Source: Pseudodonghicola xiamenensis DSM 18339
GTDB lineage: Bacteria; Pseudomonadota; Alphaproteobacteria; Rhodobacterales; Rhodobacteraceae
Direction of reading: 5' to 3'
Length of the DNA stretch: 64,000 bases
Assembly (NCBI RefSeq): GCF_000429365.1
Contig: NZ_AUBS01000009.1
Location: 1 to 64,000, forward strand
Below the pieces are notes generated by a model, which saw nothing but the letters and a program-made list of their open reading frames with translations, made no database searches and was not told the origin of the DNA. Position 1 is the first letter of the stretch; the number at the start of each line of letters is the position of its first letter. This document shows, in pieces, positions 17,070 through 27,445 of this stretch. A program made the translations under genes and the position numbers.

Positions 17070-18734
17070 ATGAAAGCGATAGTCCTGATCCGCGCTGCCC
17101 TGGTGCTGCTGTTGGTGCCGGCCTTGGCTTCCGCTCCGCGGGCCGAGGACGCGGAGCAGCCGGTAGCAGCGGGCGGCCAGGCGCTGGCGGCCGATCCGGG
17201 CTTTGCACGGCTGCGCTATAGCATCGCGAATGATCCCGACTGGGCGCTTGATCGGGTGGCGGCGCTGCTGGCGGCCCTGCAAAAGGACGATACGGCCGAT
17301 GCGCGGGTGATCTTCGATCTCTATACCCTGGCCGCCAATCTGATGATCGAGGGCGGCAGCGTGGCGCAGGCGGCGCAGGTTCTGGCCCAGCTTGCCGATT
17401 TCAGCGCCGCCCTGCGGGATGAGGTCGGGCGCGATCCGATCCCGCTTTATGCCCAGGCGGCAGCGTTGCTGGAGGACACCGGCCAGCTTCAGGCCGCGCG
17501 GGAGACGCTGGTGACGCTACTGGCCGAACAACGGGCCGGTGGCCTCGCTGCCAAGGATGTCGCCCCGACGCGTGCGGCACTATCCCGGGTCGACCAGGCG
17601 CTGGGCGGTGTTCGGGGGGATGTCCCGGTGCCGCCGCAGGGGGGTGTTCCTGAGCTGACGCGGCTGTTCTATGCCACAGACCGGGCCCAGAGCGATGCAA
17701 GCCTGCCGCAGACCTTTTATGGCAAAGAGCGCGGCGATGCAGCGCTTGGGGTGGCTGGGGTCCTGGTGCCCGAACCGGTGGCGTTGGGGTATGCGGTACT
17801 GCGCCAGGTCGAACCGCTGGCGGCGGCTGTCTTCTACGACCGGCTGGAACAAGCGTTGGCGGCACGCCCGGAGGCAGAGATCCTGGTTTATGTCCATGGC
17901 GCCGGCATGACCTTCGAAGAGGCGGCGCGCCGTGCCGCCGGCCTTGCCCGGGCGTTGCACTTCGATGGGGTGCCGGTGCTCTATTCCTGGGCCTCGGGGG
18001 GATCGGTGGTGGACTATGTCGGTGACAGCGCCGCGGTAGAGCTGTCCGGGCCGCGGCTGGGGCGGTTCCTTGACGGGCTGCTTCAGCATGCCGGCGGCAG
18101 GCGCATCCATCTGGTGGCGCGCGGCCTGGGTGCACGGCCGGCGCTGCAGGCACTGACCCTGTTGGCGGCGGCGGAACCGGGCCAAAAGGACTTGCTGGGG
18201 CAGGTAGTTTTCGTTGCTCCCGATGTCGATGCCGGCGCGTTCCTTGAACGCGTACCGCTTATCCGGCCACTTGTTCAGCGCCTGACGCTCTATACCTCGG
18301 ACCGGGAGCGAACCCTGGATGTGGCGCGCGGGCTCTACGGCGATGCACTCAGGGCCGGGGATGGTGGCGGGGTGAGCCTGGTCGATGCGGCGATGGACAG
18401 TCTCGATGTCTCGGGGTGGGGGCGTGATCCGCTGCGCCCGGTGACCGGGGCACCAGCGCTGACCGATCTGGCCGCGCTGATCCGGCGCGATGCGCCGCCC
18501 TCCGCTCGCTGCGGTTTGACAGCCTCCCCCGGCGGGGCGGGCGACGGGCTGGTCTGGGAGGTGTCGGAAGAAATGATCGGCGTTTGCGGCGATCCCGCCT
18601 GGCCGGCGCTTCTGGCCGCCTTGCCGGCACCGGGGGGCAGCGCGTCCTGGCAGCAGGTCCTGCGCGATCACCTGTCCGATCCGGATCGCCGTTCCCGGCT
18701 GGAACCGGCGTTGCGGCATCTGATCGGCGACTAG
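17070..18734 (+). CDS. Exported DUF900-type alpha/beta hydrolase-like protein lacking the nucleophile
   Basis: 554 residues with an N-terminal signal peptide (about 1-25, Ala-rich h-region ending near ASAPRAED). A helical, TPR-like region (about 40-180) precedes a DUF900-type domain (about 195-460) marked by LTRLFYATDRAQSD, YGKERGDAALGVAGVLVP and ILVYVHGAGMTFEEAARRAA. Where active relatives read HLIAHSMGNR, this protein reads HLVARGLGAR, so Gly352 replaces the Ser nucleophile and Arg351 the preceding His. It may be a binding or scaffold protein in the periplasm, or use another mechanism. Start chosen at 17070 on the signal peptide. It stands alone. Confidence 0.8.
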   Translation: MKAIVLIRAALVLLLVPALASAPRAEDAEQPVAAGGQALAADPGFARLRYSIANDPDWALDRVAALLAALQKDDTADARVIFDLYTLAANLMIEGGSVAQAAQVLAQLADFSAALRDEVGRDPIPLYAQAAALLEDTGQLQAARETLVTLLAEQRAGGLAAKDVAPTRAALSRVDQALGGVRGDVPVPPQGGVPELTRLFYATDRAQSDASLPQTFYGKERGDAALGVAGVLVPEPVALGYAVLRQVEPLAAAVFYDRLEQALAARPEAEILVYVHGAGMTFEEAARRAAGLARALHFDGVPVLYSWASGGSVVDYVGDSAAVELSGPRLGRFLDGLLQHAGGRRIHLVARGLGARPALQALTLLAAAEPGQKDLLGQVVFVAPDVDAGAFLERVPLIRPLVQRLTLYTSDRERTLDVARGLYGDALRAGDGGGVSLVDAAMDSLDVSGWGRDPLRPVTGAPALTDLAALIRRDAPPSARCGLTASPGGAGDGLVWEVSEEMIGVCGDPAWPALLAALPAPGGSASWQQVLRDHLSDPDRRSRLEPALRHLIGD

Positions 18735-18738
18735 AAGG

Positions 18739-18777
18739 TTTCGGGCAGAGCAAGGCCATGGCCCGCTCCGCCCGAAA
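18739..18777. terminator. Long imperfect hairpin between convergent genes
   Basis: TTTCGGGC (18739-18746) pairs with GCCCGAAA (18770-18777). Inner pairs GAGC/GCTC and GGCC/GGCC extend the stem. There is no T-tract on either side, so termination is uncertain. It lies five bases after the DUF900 stop and before the convergent DUF1127 gene. Confidence 0.5.
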
Positions 18778-18803
18778 TCAGCAAGTTGGAATAGTGCGAT
18801 GGA

Positions 18804-19028
18804 TCAGGCAGAAAGCCGGTCGGCGAAAACGTGCTCGACAATGCGATCGCGCCGGATACCGCGCGCGGCCAGTTCCTTATCGCTCAGCGATTGCAGAAAT
18901 TTGACCTGATCTTGGCGTGAATTCGCTTCGGCGACGCGTTCCATCCAAGCCCAGATGCCATGGCCGAGGGCCACGATGGGGCGGGTGAACGAGAAACCGG
19001 CAGACGGTTGGCTGGTGGTATGTGCCAT
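18804..19028 (-). CDS. DUF1127 small protein, copy A
   Basis: 74-residue basic protein of the DUF1127 family. The C-terminal family signature is LQSLSDKELAARGIRRDRI. Some small DUF1127 proteins in Rhodobacter and Agrobacterium bind RNA or affect stress and phosphate responses; the role here is unknown. The start ATGGCACAT at 19028 follows GAGGG. Copy B, 243 bases upstream on the same strand, starts with the same MAHxT residues after a similar leader, so the pair looks like a local duplication. Confidence 0.8.
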   Translation of the reverse strand: MAHTTSQPSAGFSFTRPIVALGHGIWAWMERVAEANSRQDQVKFLQSLSDKELAARGIRRDRIVEHVFADRLSA

Positions 19029-19187
19029 TTGAACCCTCATGGTGACGTAACTGGTTGTCCCTCCCATGCGCCCATATTTGGTCAATCCTGCTGACATGAG
19101 TAGGGGGAGATGCCGCATGTCTGCCTTGCGATTTCTGCAGTGCAGCATGCGTGGCCCGCTCCGGACGCTGCAAGAAATGGCGGCAAG

Positions 19188-19215
19188 AAAAAGGCCCTGC
19201 CGAAGCGACAGGGCC
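19188..19215 (-). terminator. Rho-independent terminator of DUF1127 copy B
   Basis: On the minus strand GGCCCTG (19215-19209) pairs with CAGGGCC (19199-19193) across a 9-base loop, followed by five T. It lies 57 bases past the stop of the DUF1127 gene at 19272 and separates the two DUF1127 genes into independent transcripts. Confidence 0.85.
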
Positions 19216-19271
19216 AAGTGACTCGGGCGGGCCGAGGGGAGACATTTCGGTGAAAGAGAGATTGCCTTGGA

Positions 19272-19484
19272 TCAGCTCCAAAGCGAGTCATGCATGACAA
19301 AACGGGCAATATCGGCACGTTTCAGCCCGCGATCGGCCAGTTCAGCGTCGCTGAGCTTGGAAATCTCGACCACCTGACGGCTTTGTGACGGAGACTCGGA
19401 ACTGCTGCCGAACAGCTCGGTCAGGATGGAGTAGAGGCTGGGGAAGGGGGCGGACAGGGCCGCCGGAGTGGTTGAATGGGCCAT
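19272..19484 (-). CDS. DUF1127 small protein, copy B
   Basis: 70 residues. The signature region KLSDAELADRGLKRADIARFV matches the DUF1127 C-terminal motif. The N-terminal part is Ser/Pro/Ala-rich and less conserved than in copy A. The ATG at 19484 follows GAGGAGGAG; the longer frame to 19529 is unlikely. It has its own terminator (19188-19215). Confidence 0.82.
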   Translation of the reverse strand: MAHSTTPAALSAPFPSLYSILTELFGSSSESPSQSRQVVEISKLSDAELADRGLKRADIARFVMHDSLWS

Positions 19485-19669
19485 TTGGCTCCTCCTCATG
19501 GAACGGTGTTTCTGCAGTTGCATTGTCAATTATGCTGCGACTGCATTGTGTGCCAGAGGGGCTGGGGCATATCCCGTCTGCGCATTGTGCATGACTGGGG
19601 CGTGACTGGGGCATGGTTGGCGCCGGGCGGCGGCGGTGCGGGCCGGGACCCGCGCCACCGCCTGCGGTC

Positions 19670-20068
19670 TCAATCGGCGCGGAATTGCGGATCGACCGGC
19701 ACCTGCAGCCCGGTGGCCAGCGCGTTGGTCTGGCTCGCCATCCCGACCACGGCCAGCAATTCGCCATACATCTCGGGGCTCATCCCCTTCGCCCGCGCAG
19801 CGGCACTGTGGGAATGGACGCAGTATTCACAGCCATTGGCGATCGAAACCGCGACATAGAGCATTTCCTTGACCACCGGATCCAGTGCCCCGGGGCCCAT
19901 CACCGCCTTCAACCGGTCCCAGGTGGCGCGCAAAAGCGCCGGATCATGCGCCAGGGCGCGCCAGAAGTTGTTGATGTCATCGGTGCCGCGGGTGGCGCGG
20001 ATGTCGTCGAATACGGCGCGAGCCTCTGGGCCGGCTTCGGTATCGCTCAGCAGTTTGACGGTGGCCAT
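19670..20068 (-). CDS. AhpD/carboxymuconolactone decarboxylase-family protein
   Basis: 132-residue all-helical protein with the AhpD-type redox motif Cys80-x-x-Cys83 followed by His87 (NGCEYCVHSHS). Such proteins are peroxidase-linked reductants rather than decarboxylases when CxxC and His are present. No alkylhydroperoxide reductase gene is adjacent. A strong GC hairpin without a T-tract lies past the stop (about 19630-19662). It is a single-gene unit divergent from the FkbM methyltransferase. Confidence 0.85.
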   Translation of the reverse strand: MATVKLLSDTEAGPEARAVFDDIRATRGTDDINNFWRALAHDPALLRATWDRLKAVMGPGALDPVVKEMLYVAVSIANGCEYCVHSHSAAARAKGMSPEMYGELLAVVGMASQTNALATGLQVPVDPQFRAD

Positions 20069-20213
20069 GGGGGTCTCCTCTTTGTGTCGCCCAGGAGGCT
20101 AGCACCGCCGCGTGGCCGTCGCCATGCGCCCGATTGCGCGCGTGACGCGCTTGCCTTCCGCGCGGCCAGAATTCAGGATGCGCCGAGCGTAACGAGAGAG
20201 CCGGGGTACCCCC

Positions 20214-20924
20214 ATGACCGAGCAGACCGAACTTCCCGACATCGCCGCCGAATGCCTCGGCATCAAAGTGCCGGCCTCGCGCTTTCTTCACGACAAGCGG
20301 ATCGAGCGGATCAATGCCGCCGAATACGAGGGGCTCGAAATGGCCGGCGCGTTGCATGTGGTCGGCGAAGGTGATGTGGTGCTGGAAATCGGTGCCGGTA
20401 TCGGTCTGGTCGGCGCGGTGATCGCCGCCAATGCGAAACCGCGCCTGGTGCGCTCGTTCGAGGCCAATCCCGAATTGATCCCGGCGATCGAGGCGCTCTA
20501 TGCCGCCAACGGTCTGGGGGATCGGATCTCGGTGCAAAACAAGGTTCTGGTCAGCGCGCCGGATCGGCCCGAGACGATGACCTTTCACATTCACAACAGT
20601 TATCTCGGCTCCTCTCTGATCGCGCCGGAAAACCGTGAAACCCGCAGGGTCGAGGTGCCCACCGTCAGTTTTCACGATGTCTGCGCCGATCTGAAACCGA
20701 CGGTGCTGGTGATGGATATCGAGGGCGGTGAACGCGATATCCTGCTGCACGCCGATCTCAGCCCGTTCCGCGCCATGGTGCTGGAATTCCATCCCAACGC
20801 CTATGGCGTCGGCGGTATGCGCGAGTGCAAGAATGTCCTGCGCGAGGCCGGGTTCGAGAGGGTGGCCGAAAAATCGACCCGCACGGTCTGGACCTGCGTG
20901 CGCGAGCCCGCTCAGGTGGCATAA
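20214..20924 (+). CDS. FkbM-family SAM-dependent methyltransferase
   Basis: 236-residue class I methyltransferase of the FkbM type. The SAM-binding motif VVLEIGAGIGLVGAVIA lies near 54-70, the acidic loop SFEANPELIP near 81-90, and VLVMDIEGGERDIL near 165-178 is the FkbM signature. These enzymes usually O-methylate sugars or polyketides; the acceptor is unknown, and no glycan gene is next to it. The glycan operon lies 20 kb away. Confidence 0.85.
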   Translation: MTEQTELPDIAAECLGIKVPASRFLHDKRIERINAAEYEGLEMAGALHVVGEGDVVLEIGAGIGLVGAVIAANAKPRLVRSFEANPELIPAIEALYAANGLGDRISVQNKVLVSAPDRPETMTFHIHNSYLGSSLIAPENRETRRVEVPTVSFHDVCADLKPTVLVMDIEGGERDILLHADLSPFRAMVLEFHPNAYGVGGMRECKNVLREAGFERVAEKSTRTVWTCVREPAQVA

Positions 20925-20936
20925 TTCGCGCCTGGT

Positions 20937-20969
20937 CTTTTTCTGGCCCTAAATATCTCCGCCGGAGGC
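20937..20969 (+). repeat. Dispersed intergenic motif CTTTTTCTGGC..., copy 2
   Basis: Reads CTTTTTCTGGCCCTAAATAT followed by CTCCGCCGGAGGC, 12 bases after the stop of the FkbM gene. The GCCGGAGGC tail matches the inverted copy at 42371. Confidence 0.75.
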
Positions 20970-21155
20970 AGCGCCCGGAACGGGCGCTTCCGCTCCGGGA
21001 CGACGGGCCGGTCCCGCGTCGGCAACGGGACGCGAGACGGAGAGGGATTTTATCATGAAATCAATGCTCAAATACCCCGTTCCGCAATAATATTTCGTCC
21101 GAGGCCTTTGGTCTTGATCTTGCTTGCCGCTTGCGCCTAGTCTGCCTCACCAAAG

Positions 21156-21179
21156 TGGAATGAAGTTCCGCATTGCGAA
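21156..21179. promoter_or_regulatory. Overlapping palindromes, possible IclR-type operator
   Basis: TGGAA-TGAAG-TTCCG (21156-21170) and TTCCGCA-T-TGCGAAA (from 21166) share the half-site TTCCG. Three spaced half-sites are typical of IclR-family operators. They lie about 175 bases upstream of the hydratase/dehydrogenase start. No IclR gene is in the window. Confidence 0.35.
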
Positions 21180-21352
21180 ATTGGTCTTGGGGGGAGTGCC
21201 GGCCGGGCAGCGCAGGGGCCTGAAGTGACGCGATGTCCTGCGTCACGGGTTTGCGCCACCGTCATTTTCACCGTTAGAAGTCCGATAGAACGGGAATGGA
21301 ACCGGCACAAGCTCGGCATGCGGGCCGCCGGTCACAAGGAGGGGAGGGACGG

Positions 21353-23440
<2,088 letters not shown>

Positions 23441-23482
23441 AGAACAAAGACGGACATATCGGACTGAGGAGGAGAAGTTCCG

Positions 23483-24658
23483 ATGAAACAAGCAGTGATC
23501 GTATCGGCGGCCCGTACCGGGCTCGCCAAATCCTTCCGTGGGTCGTTCAACGCGACCCACGGCGCCACCATGGGCGGCCATGCCGTTCAGGCCGCCGTGG
23601 CGCGTGCCGGCCTTGACGGCGGGGAGGTTGAGGATTGCATCATCGGCTGCGGTACGCCCGAAGCCGAGACCGGCAGCAATGTCGCCCGCCAGATCGCCCT
23701 GCGCGCCGGCCTGCCGGTGACCGCCTCGGGGATGACCGTGAACCGGTTCTGCTCCTCCGGGTTGCAAACCATCGCTCTGGCGGCCAATGCCATCGTTGCG
23801 GGCGACGCCGGCCCGATGGTCGCGGGTGGGGTCGAAAGCATCTCCATGGTGCAGCCGAAGGCGCGCCATGCACCCGAGCAATGGCTGATGGAGCATAAGC
23901 CCGCCGTCTATATGACGATGATCGAAACCGCCGATATCGTTGCCGATCGCTATGGTATCAGCCGCGAGGCGCAGGATGAATATGGCCTGCGCAGTCAGCA
24001 GCGGATCGCCAAGGCGCAGGCTGCCGGTCTGTTCGATGACGAAATCGTGCCGATGCAGGCGACCATGGCGGTCAAGGACAAGGAAACCGGCGAGATTTCC
24101 TTCAAGGAAGTCACCGTCGATCGCGACGAATGTAACCGTCCCACCACCACGCTGGAAGGTCTCGCCGGGCTGGAACCGGTGCGCGGCGCCGGCAAGTTCA
24201 TCACTGCCGGCAACGCCAGCCAGCTCTCCGATGGCGCCGCCGCCGTGGTGCTGATGGAGGCCAAGGAGGCCGAGAAGCGCGGGCTTGATCCGATGGGCGC
24301 TTTCAAGGGCTTTGCCGTCGCCGGTTGCGAGCCCGACGAAATGGGCATCGGACCGGTCTTTGCCGTGCCGCGTCTGCTGGAACGCCATGGGCTTACTGTC
24401 GACGATATCGACCTGTGGGAACTGAACGAGGCTTTCGCCTCCCAGGCGCTCTATTGCCGCGACCGGCTGGGGATCGACGACGAGAAATGCAACGTCAACG
24501 GCGGTTCCATCGCCATCGGCCACCCCTTCGGCATGACCGGGGCGCGGATGACCGGCCACCTGATGCGTGAAGGCAAGCGGCGTGGCGCCAAGCTGGGCGT
24601 CGTCACCATGTGCATCGGCGGTGGCATGGGCGCCGCCGGCCTGTTCGAGATTTACTGA
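23483..24658 (+). CDS. Acyl-CoA thiolase (PimB/FadA-like)
   Basis: 391-residue thiolase. Nucleophile Cys is in [18 protein letters not shown] (near 90); [11 protein letters not shown] carries the catalytic His, and [14 protein letters not shown] the second Cys. It would cleave the 3-oxoacyl-CoA made by the upstream fusion enzyme. Substrate chain length cannot be told from sequence; the pim-like operon suggests dicarboxyl-CoA. The ATG follows GAGGAGGAG. Confidence 0.9.
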   Translation: MKQAVIVSAARTGLAKSFRGSFNATHGATMGGHAVQAAVARAGLDGGEVEDCIIGCGTPEAETGSNVARQIALRAGLPVTASGMTVNRFCSSGLQTIALAANAIVAGDAGPMVAGGVESISMVQPKARHAPEQWLMEHKPAVYMTMIETADIVADRYGISREAQDEYGLRSQQRIAKAQAAGLFDDEIVPMQATMAVKDKETGEISFKEVTVDRDECNRPTTTLEGLAGLEPVRGAGKFITAGNASQLSDGAAAVVLMEAKEAEKRGLDPMGAFKGFAVAGCEPDEMGIGPVFAVPRLLERHGLTVDDIDLWELNEAFASQALYCRDRLGIDDEKCNVNGGSIAIGHPFGMTGARMTGHLMREGKRRGAKLGVVTMCIGGGMGAAGLFEIY

Positions 24659-24669
24659 GGAGGATCACC

Positions 24670-25860
24670 ATGGATCTGAGCTACTCCCCCGAGGAGCAGG
24701 CCTTTCGGGAAGAGGTGCGCGCCTTCTTGCGCGACGAGCTTCCCAAGGACCTGTCCGACAAGGTCCGCTCCGGCGCCGAACTCGGCAAGGCGGATATCGA
24801 ACAGTGGCACGCGATTCTGAACAATCGCGGCTGGCTGGCGGCGAACTGGCCCAAGGAATTCGGCGGCGCCGAATGGAACGCGGTGCAGCGCCACATCTTC
24901 GAAGAAGAGGCTGCGCAGGCGAACGCGCCGCGCATCGTGCCCTTCGGCCTGTCGATGCTGGCGCCGGTGCTGATGAAATTCGGCAATCAGGCGCAGAAGG
25001 ATTATTATCTGCCGCGCATCCTGAATGGTGATGACTGGTGGTGCCAGGGCTATTCGGAACCGGGCGCGGGCTCGGATCTGGCCAGCCTCAAGACCCGCGC
25101 GGTGCGCGAGGGCGACCATTACATCGTCAACGGTCAGAAGACCTGGACCACGCTGGGCCAGCACGCCAACAAGATCTTTTGTCTCGTGCGCACCAACCCG
25201 GACGTGAAACAGCAAGAAGGTATCTCCTTCCTGCTGATCGACATGGACACACCGGGCATCGAGGTGCGCCCGATCATCCTGCTCGACGGCACGCCCGAGG
25301 TGAACGAGGTCTTCTTCGACAACGTCAGGGTGCCTGCCGAGAACTTGGTCGGTGAAGAGAACAAGGGCTGGACCTACGCCAAGTATCTGCTGACGCATGA
25401 GCGCACCAATATCGCCGGCGTCGGGTTCTCTCGCGCTGGGCTCGATGCGCTGAAGCGGATCGCCAAGGTCGAGATGTCGGGTGGTCGCCCGCTGATCGAA
25501 GACCCGCATTTCGCCGCCCGTGTCGCCAAGGTCGAAATCGACCTGATGGCGATGTCCACCACCAATCTACGCATCATCTCCCAGGCCGCCGCCGGTCAGG
25601 CGCCGGGGGTGGAAAGCTCGATGCTCAAGGTCAAGGGCACCATCATCCGGCAGGAGATCAACGATCTGACCCGCCGCGCCGTGGGCCCCTATGCGCTGCC
25701 CTTCCCGTCGGAAGTCCTGGCAGGCAATAACGATCCGATCGGCCCCGATTATGCCGGACCGACGGCGGCGGAATATTTCAACAACCGCAAACTGTCGATC
25801 TTCGGCGGCTCGAACGAGATCCAGCGTGGCATCATCGCCAAAGTGAAGATGGGAGGCTGA
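24670..25860 (+). CDS. Acyl-CoA dehydrogenase, large subunit of a PimC/PimD-like pair
   Basis: 396-residue FAD acyl-CoA dehydrogenase. It has the FAD-region motif CQGYSEPGAGSDLASLKTRA (about 125-145) and the C-terminal IFGGSNEIQRGIIAK. At the place of the catalytic Glu in medium-chain enzymes (YEG) it has Gly379, as in subunits of heteromeric dehydrogenases where the base lies elsewhere. The next gene is a second, different acyl-CoA dehydrogenase five bases downstream, so the two likely form one heterotetramer like pimeloyl-CoA dehydrogenase. Start at 24670 after GAGGAGGATC. Confidence 0.9.
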   Translation: MDLSYSPEEQAFREEVRAFLRDELPKDLSDKVRSGAELGKADIEQWHAILNNRGWLAANWPKEFGGAEWNAVQRHIFEEEAAQANAPRIVPFGLSMLAPVLMKFGNQAQKDYYLPRILNGDDWWCQGYSEPGAGSDLASLKTRAVREGDHYIVNGQKTWTTLGQHANKIFCLVRTNPDVKQQEGISFLLIDMDTPGIEVRPIILLDGTPEVNEVFFDNVRVPAENLVGEENKGWTYAKYLLTHERTNIAGVGFSRAGLDALKRIAKVEMSGGRPLIEDPHFAARVAKVEIDLMAMSTTNLRIISQAAAGQAPGVESSMLKVKGTIIRQEINDLTRRAVGPYALPFPSEVLAGNNDPIGPDYAGPTAAEYFNNRKLSIFGGSNEIQRGIIAKVKMGG

Positions 25861-25865
25861 GGGAC

Positions 25866-27002
25866 ATGGATTTCAACCTGACCGAAGAACGGCAGATGCT
25901 GCAGGACACCCTGCGCCGCTATCTGTCCGACAAATACACCACCGCCGCCCGCAACAAGATCCTCGACTCGGACGAGGGGATGAGCGCGGATATCTGGGCC
26001 GGTCTCGCCGAATTGGGGGTGATCGGGGCGCTGTTCTCTGAGGCTGAAGGCGGCTTCGGCGGCGCCGGCTTCGACATCACCACGGTGTTCGAGGAACTGG
26101 GCCGCGCCGGCGTGGTCGAACCGATGCTGGAAACCGCCGTTCTGGGTGGCCGGCTGCTGTCGGCGCTTGGCGACGACAGCCAGACCGCGCTGATCGAAGA
26201 GGTGATCGGCGGCAGCCTGCATCTGGCCTTCGCCCATGGCGAACCGACCAGCCGTTATGATCTGAACCGGGTCGCCACCACGGCCAAGACCGACGGCGGC
26301 GACATCGTGCTGACTGGACGCAAGGCGGTGGTCGCCAATGCCGAAGCCGCCGGTTACCTGATCGTCTCCGCCCGCGAAAGCGGCGCGGTGGATGACGAGG
26401 CTGGGATTTCCCTGTTCCTGGTGCCGGCCGGCACCTCTGGCGTGACCCTGCGGGGCTATCCGCTCTTCGCCGGCGGTCGTGCCGCCGAGGTGACGCTGGA
26501 CGAGGTGCGGCTGCCGGCCTCCGCCCGTCTGGGGGCCGCCGGTGAAGCCTTTGCTGCCATTGCCGATGCGGTCGCCGCCGCCAATGTGGCGCTCTCCGCC
26601 GAGGCGCTTGGCGCCATGGTCACCGCGACCGAACTGACCCGGGGCTATCTGATGACGCGTCAGCAGTTCGGCCGGCCGATCGGCACCTTCCAGGCGCTGC
26701 AGCACCGGTTCTCCGACCTGCTGATAGAACTGGAACAGGCCCGGTCTGCGGTGATCAATGCCGCCGGCCATCTGGCCGACCCGCTGGCGGAACGCGATCG
26801 CCAGATCGCCGCCGCCCGCAACCTGATCGGTCGCGCTGGCCGTCTGGTCGCCGAAGAGGCGATCCAGATGCATGGCGGTATCGCCATGACTCAGGAATAT
26901 GAGCTGGCCCATATCGCCAAGCGCATCGTGATGACGGATCATCGCTTCGGCGATACCGATTATCATCTGGAGCGGTTCATTGCCCTCAGCGCCGCAGCCT
27001 GA
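25866..27002 (+). CDS. Acyl-CoA dehydrogenase, small subunit of a PimC/PimD-like pair
   Basis: 378 residues. The start MDFNLTEERQMLQDTL and the C-terminal AIQMHGGIAMTQEYELAHIAKR are typical of PimD-like small subunits. The middle is less conserved than in the large subunit. It follows the large-subunit gene by five bases, and its 3' end overlaps the next gene by 23 bases. The pairing predicts an alpha2beta2 enzyme, which is inference from gene order. Confidence 0.88.
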   Translation: MDFNLTEERQMLQDTLRRYLSDKYTTAARNKILDSDEGMSADIWAGLAELGVIGALFSEAEGGFGGAGFDITTVFEELGRAGVVEPMLETAVLGGRLLSALGDDSQTALIEEVIGGSLHLAFAHGEPTSRYDLNRVATTAKTDGGDIVLTGRKAVVANAEAAGYLIVSARESGAVDDEAGISLFLVPAGTSGVTLRGYPLFAGGRAAEVTLDEVRLPASARLGAAGEAFAAIADAVAAANVALSAEALGAMVTATELTRGYLMTRQQFGRPIGTFQALQHRFSDLLIELEQARSAVINAAGHLADPLAERDRQIAAARNLIGRAGRLVAEEAIQMHGGIAMTQEYELAHIAKRIVMTDHRFGDTDYHLERFIALSAAA

Positions 27003-27429
27003 TCGCCTCCCCGTCGCCCCCGTCTCCGCCGAAGAGGTGGAGCGGAACGGCAGCGGGGCGCAGGCGCTGATCGGCTATCACCTCGATCTGACCGGCGCCG
27101 ATGGGGCCGGTCGGGTCATTCTCGATATCGAGGACCGCCACCTGAACCGCCACGGCAGCCTGCACGGCGGCATCGTCGCGATGATGCTGGATGCGGCCGG
27201 GGGCTTCGCGGTCTCGCGCGCCAGCGAAGGGGAGGGGTTGCCGAATGTGGCGACGGTGTCGCTCAATACCAATTACGTCGCGCCGGCGCGCGGCGGCCAT
27301 CGGGTGACGGCGGTGGGCCATGTCACCGGCGGCGGTCGCAAGGTGGTGTTCGCCAGCGCCCAGTTGCTGGACCAGGACGGCACGCTGCTGGCCACCGCCT
27401 CGGGCGTGTTCCGCTGTATCCGCGCATGA
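26980..27429 (+). CDS. PaaI-type hotdog thioesterase
   Basis: 149-residue hotdog-fold protein. The helix region NRHGSLHGGIVAMMLDAAGG (about 60-79) has the HGG motif and Asp of the PaaI family, and NVATVSLNTNYVAPA follows. The best start is TTG at 26980 with GGAG seven bases upstream, inside the dehydrogenase gene; a later start would cut the N-terminal strand. It probably recycles CoA from stalled intermediates of this operon. Confidence 0.85.
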   Translation: MPSAPQPDRLPVAPVSAEEVERNGSGAQALIGYHLDLTGADGAGRVILDIEDRHLNRHGSLHGGIVAMMLDAAGGFAVSRASEGEGLPNVATVSLNTNYVAPARGGHRVTAVGHVTGGGRKVVFASAQLLDQDGTLLATASGVFRCIRA

Positions 27430-27445
27430 GCGGGAAAGGATGACC

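Larger units (their letters stand above)
20925..21352. other. 428-base intergenic region upstream of the pim-like operon
   Basis: No gene is visible. From left to right it holds dispersed motif copy 2 (20937-20969), GC-rich inverted repeats with poor terminator features, a more A/T-rich stretch (about 21055-21130), and two overlapping palindromes at 21156-21179 that look like an operator. The Shine-Dalgarno region GGAGGGGAGGGA lies just before the start at 21353. Confidence 0.7.
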
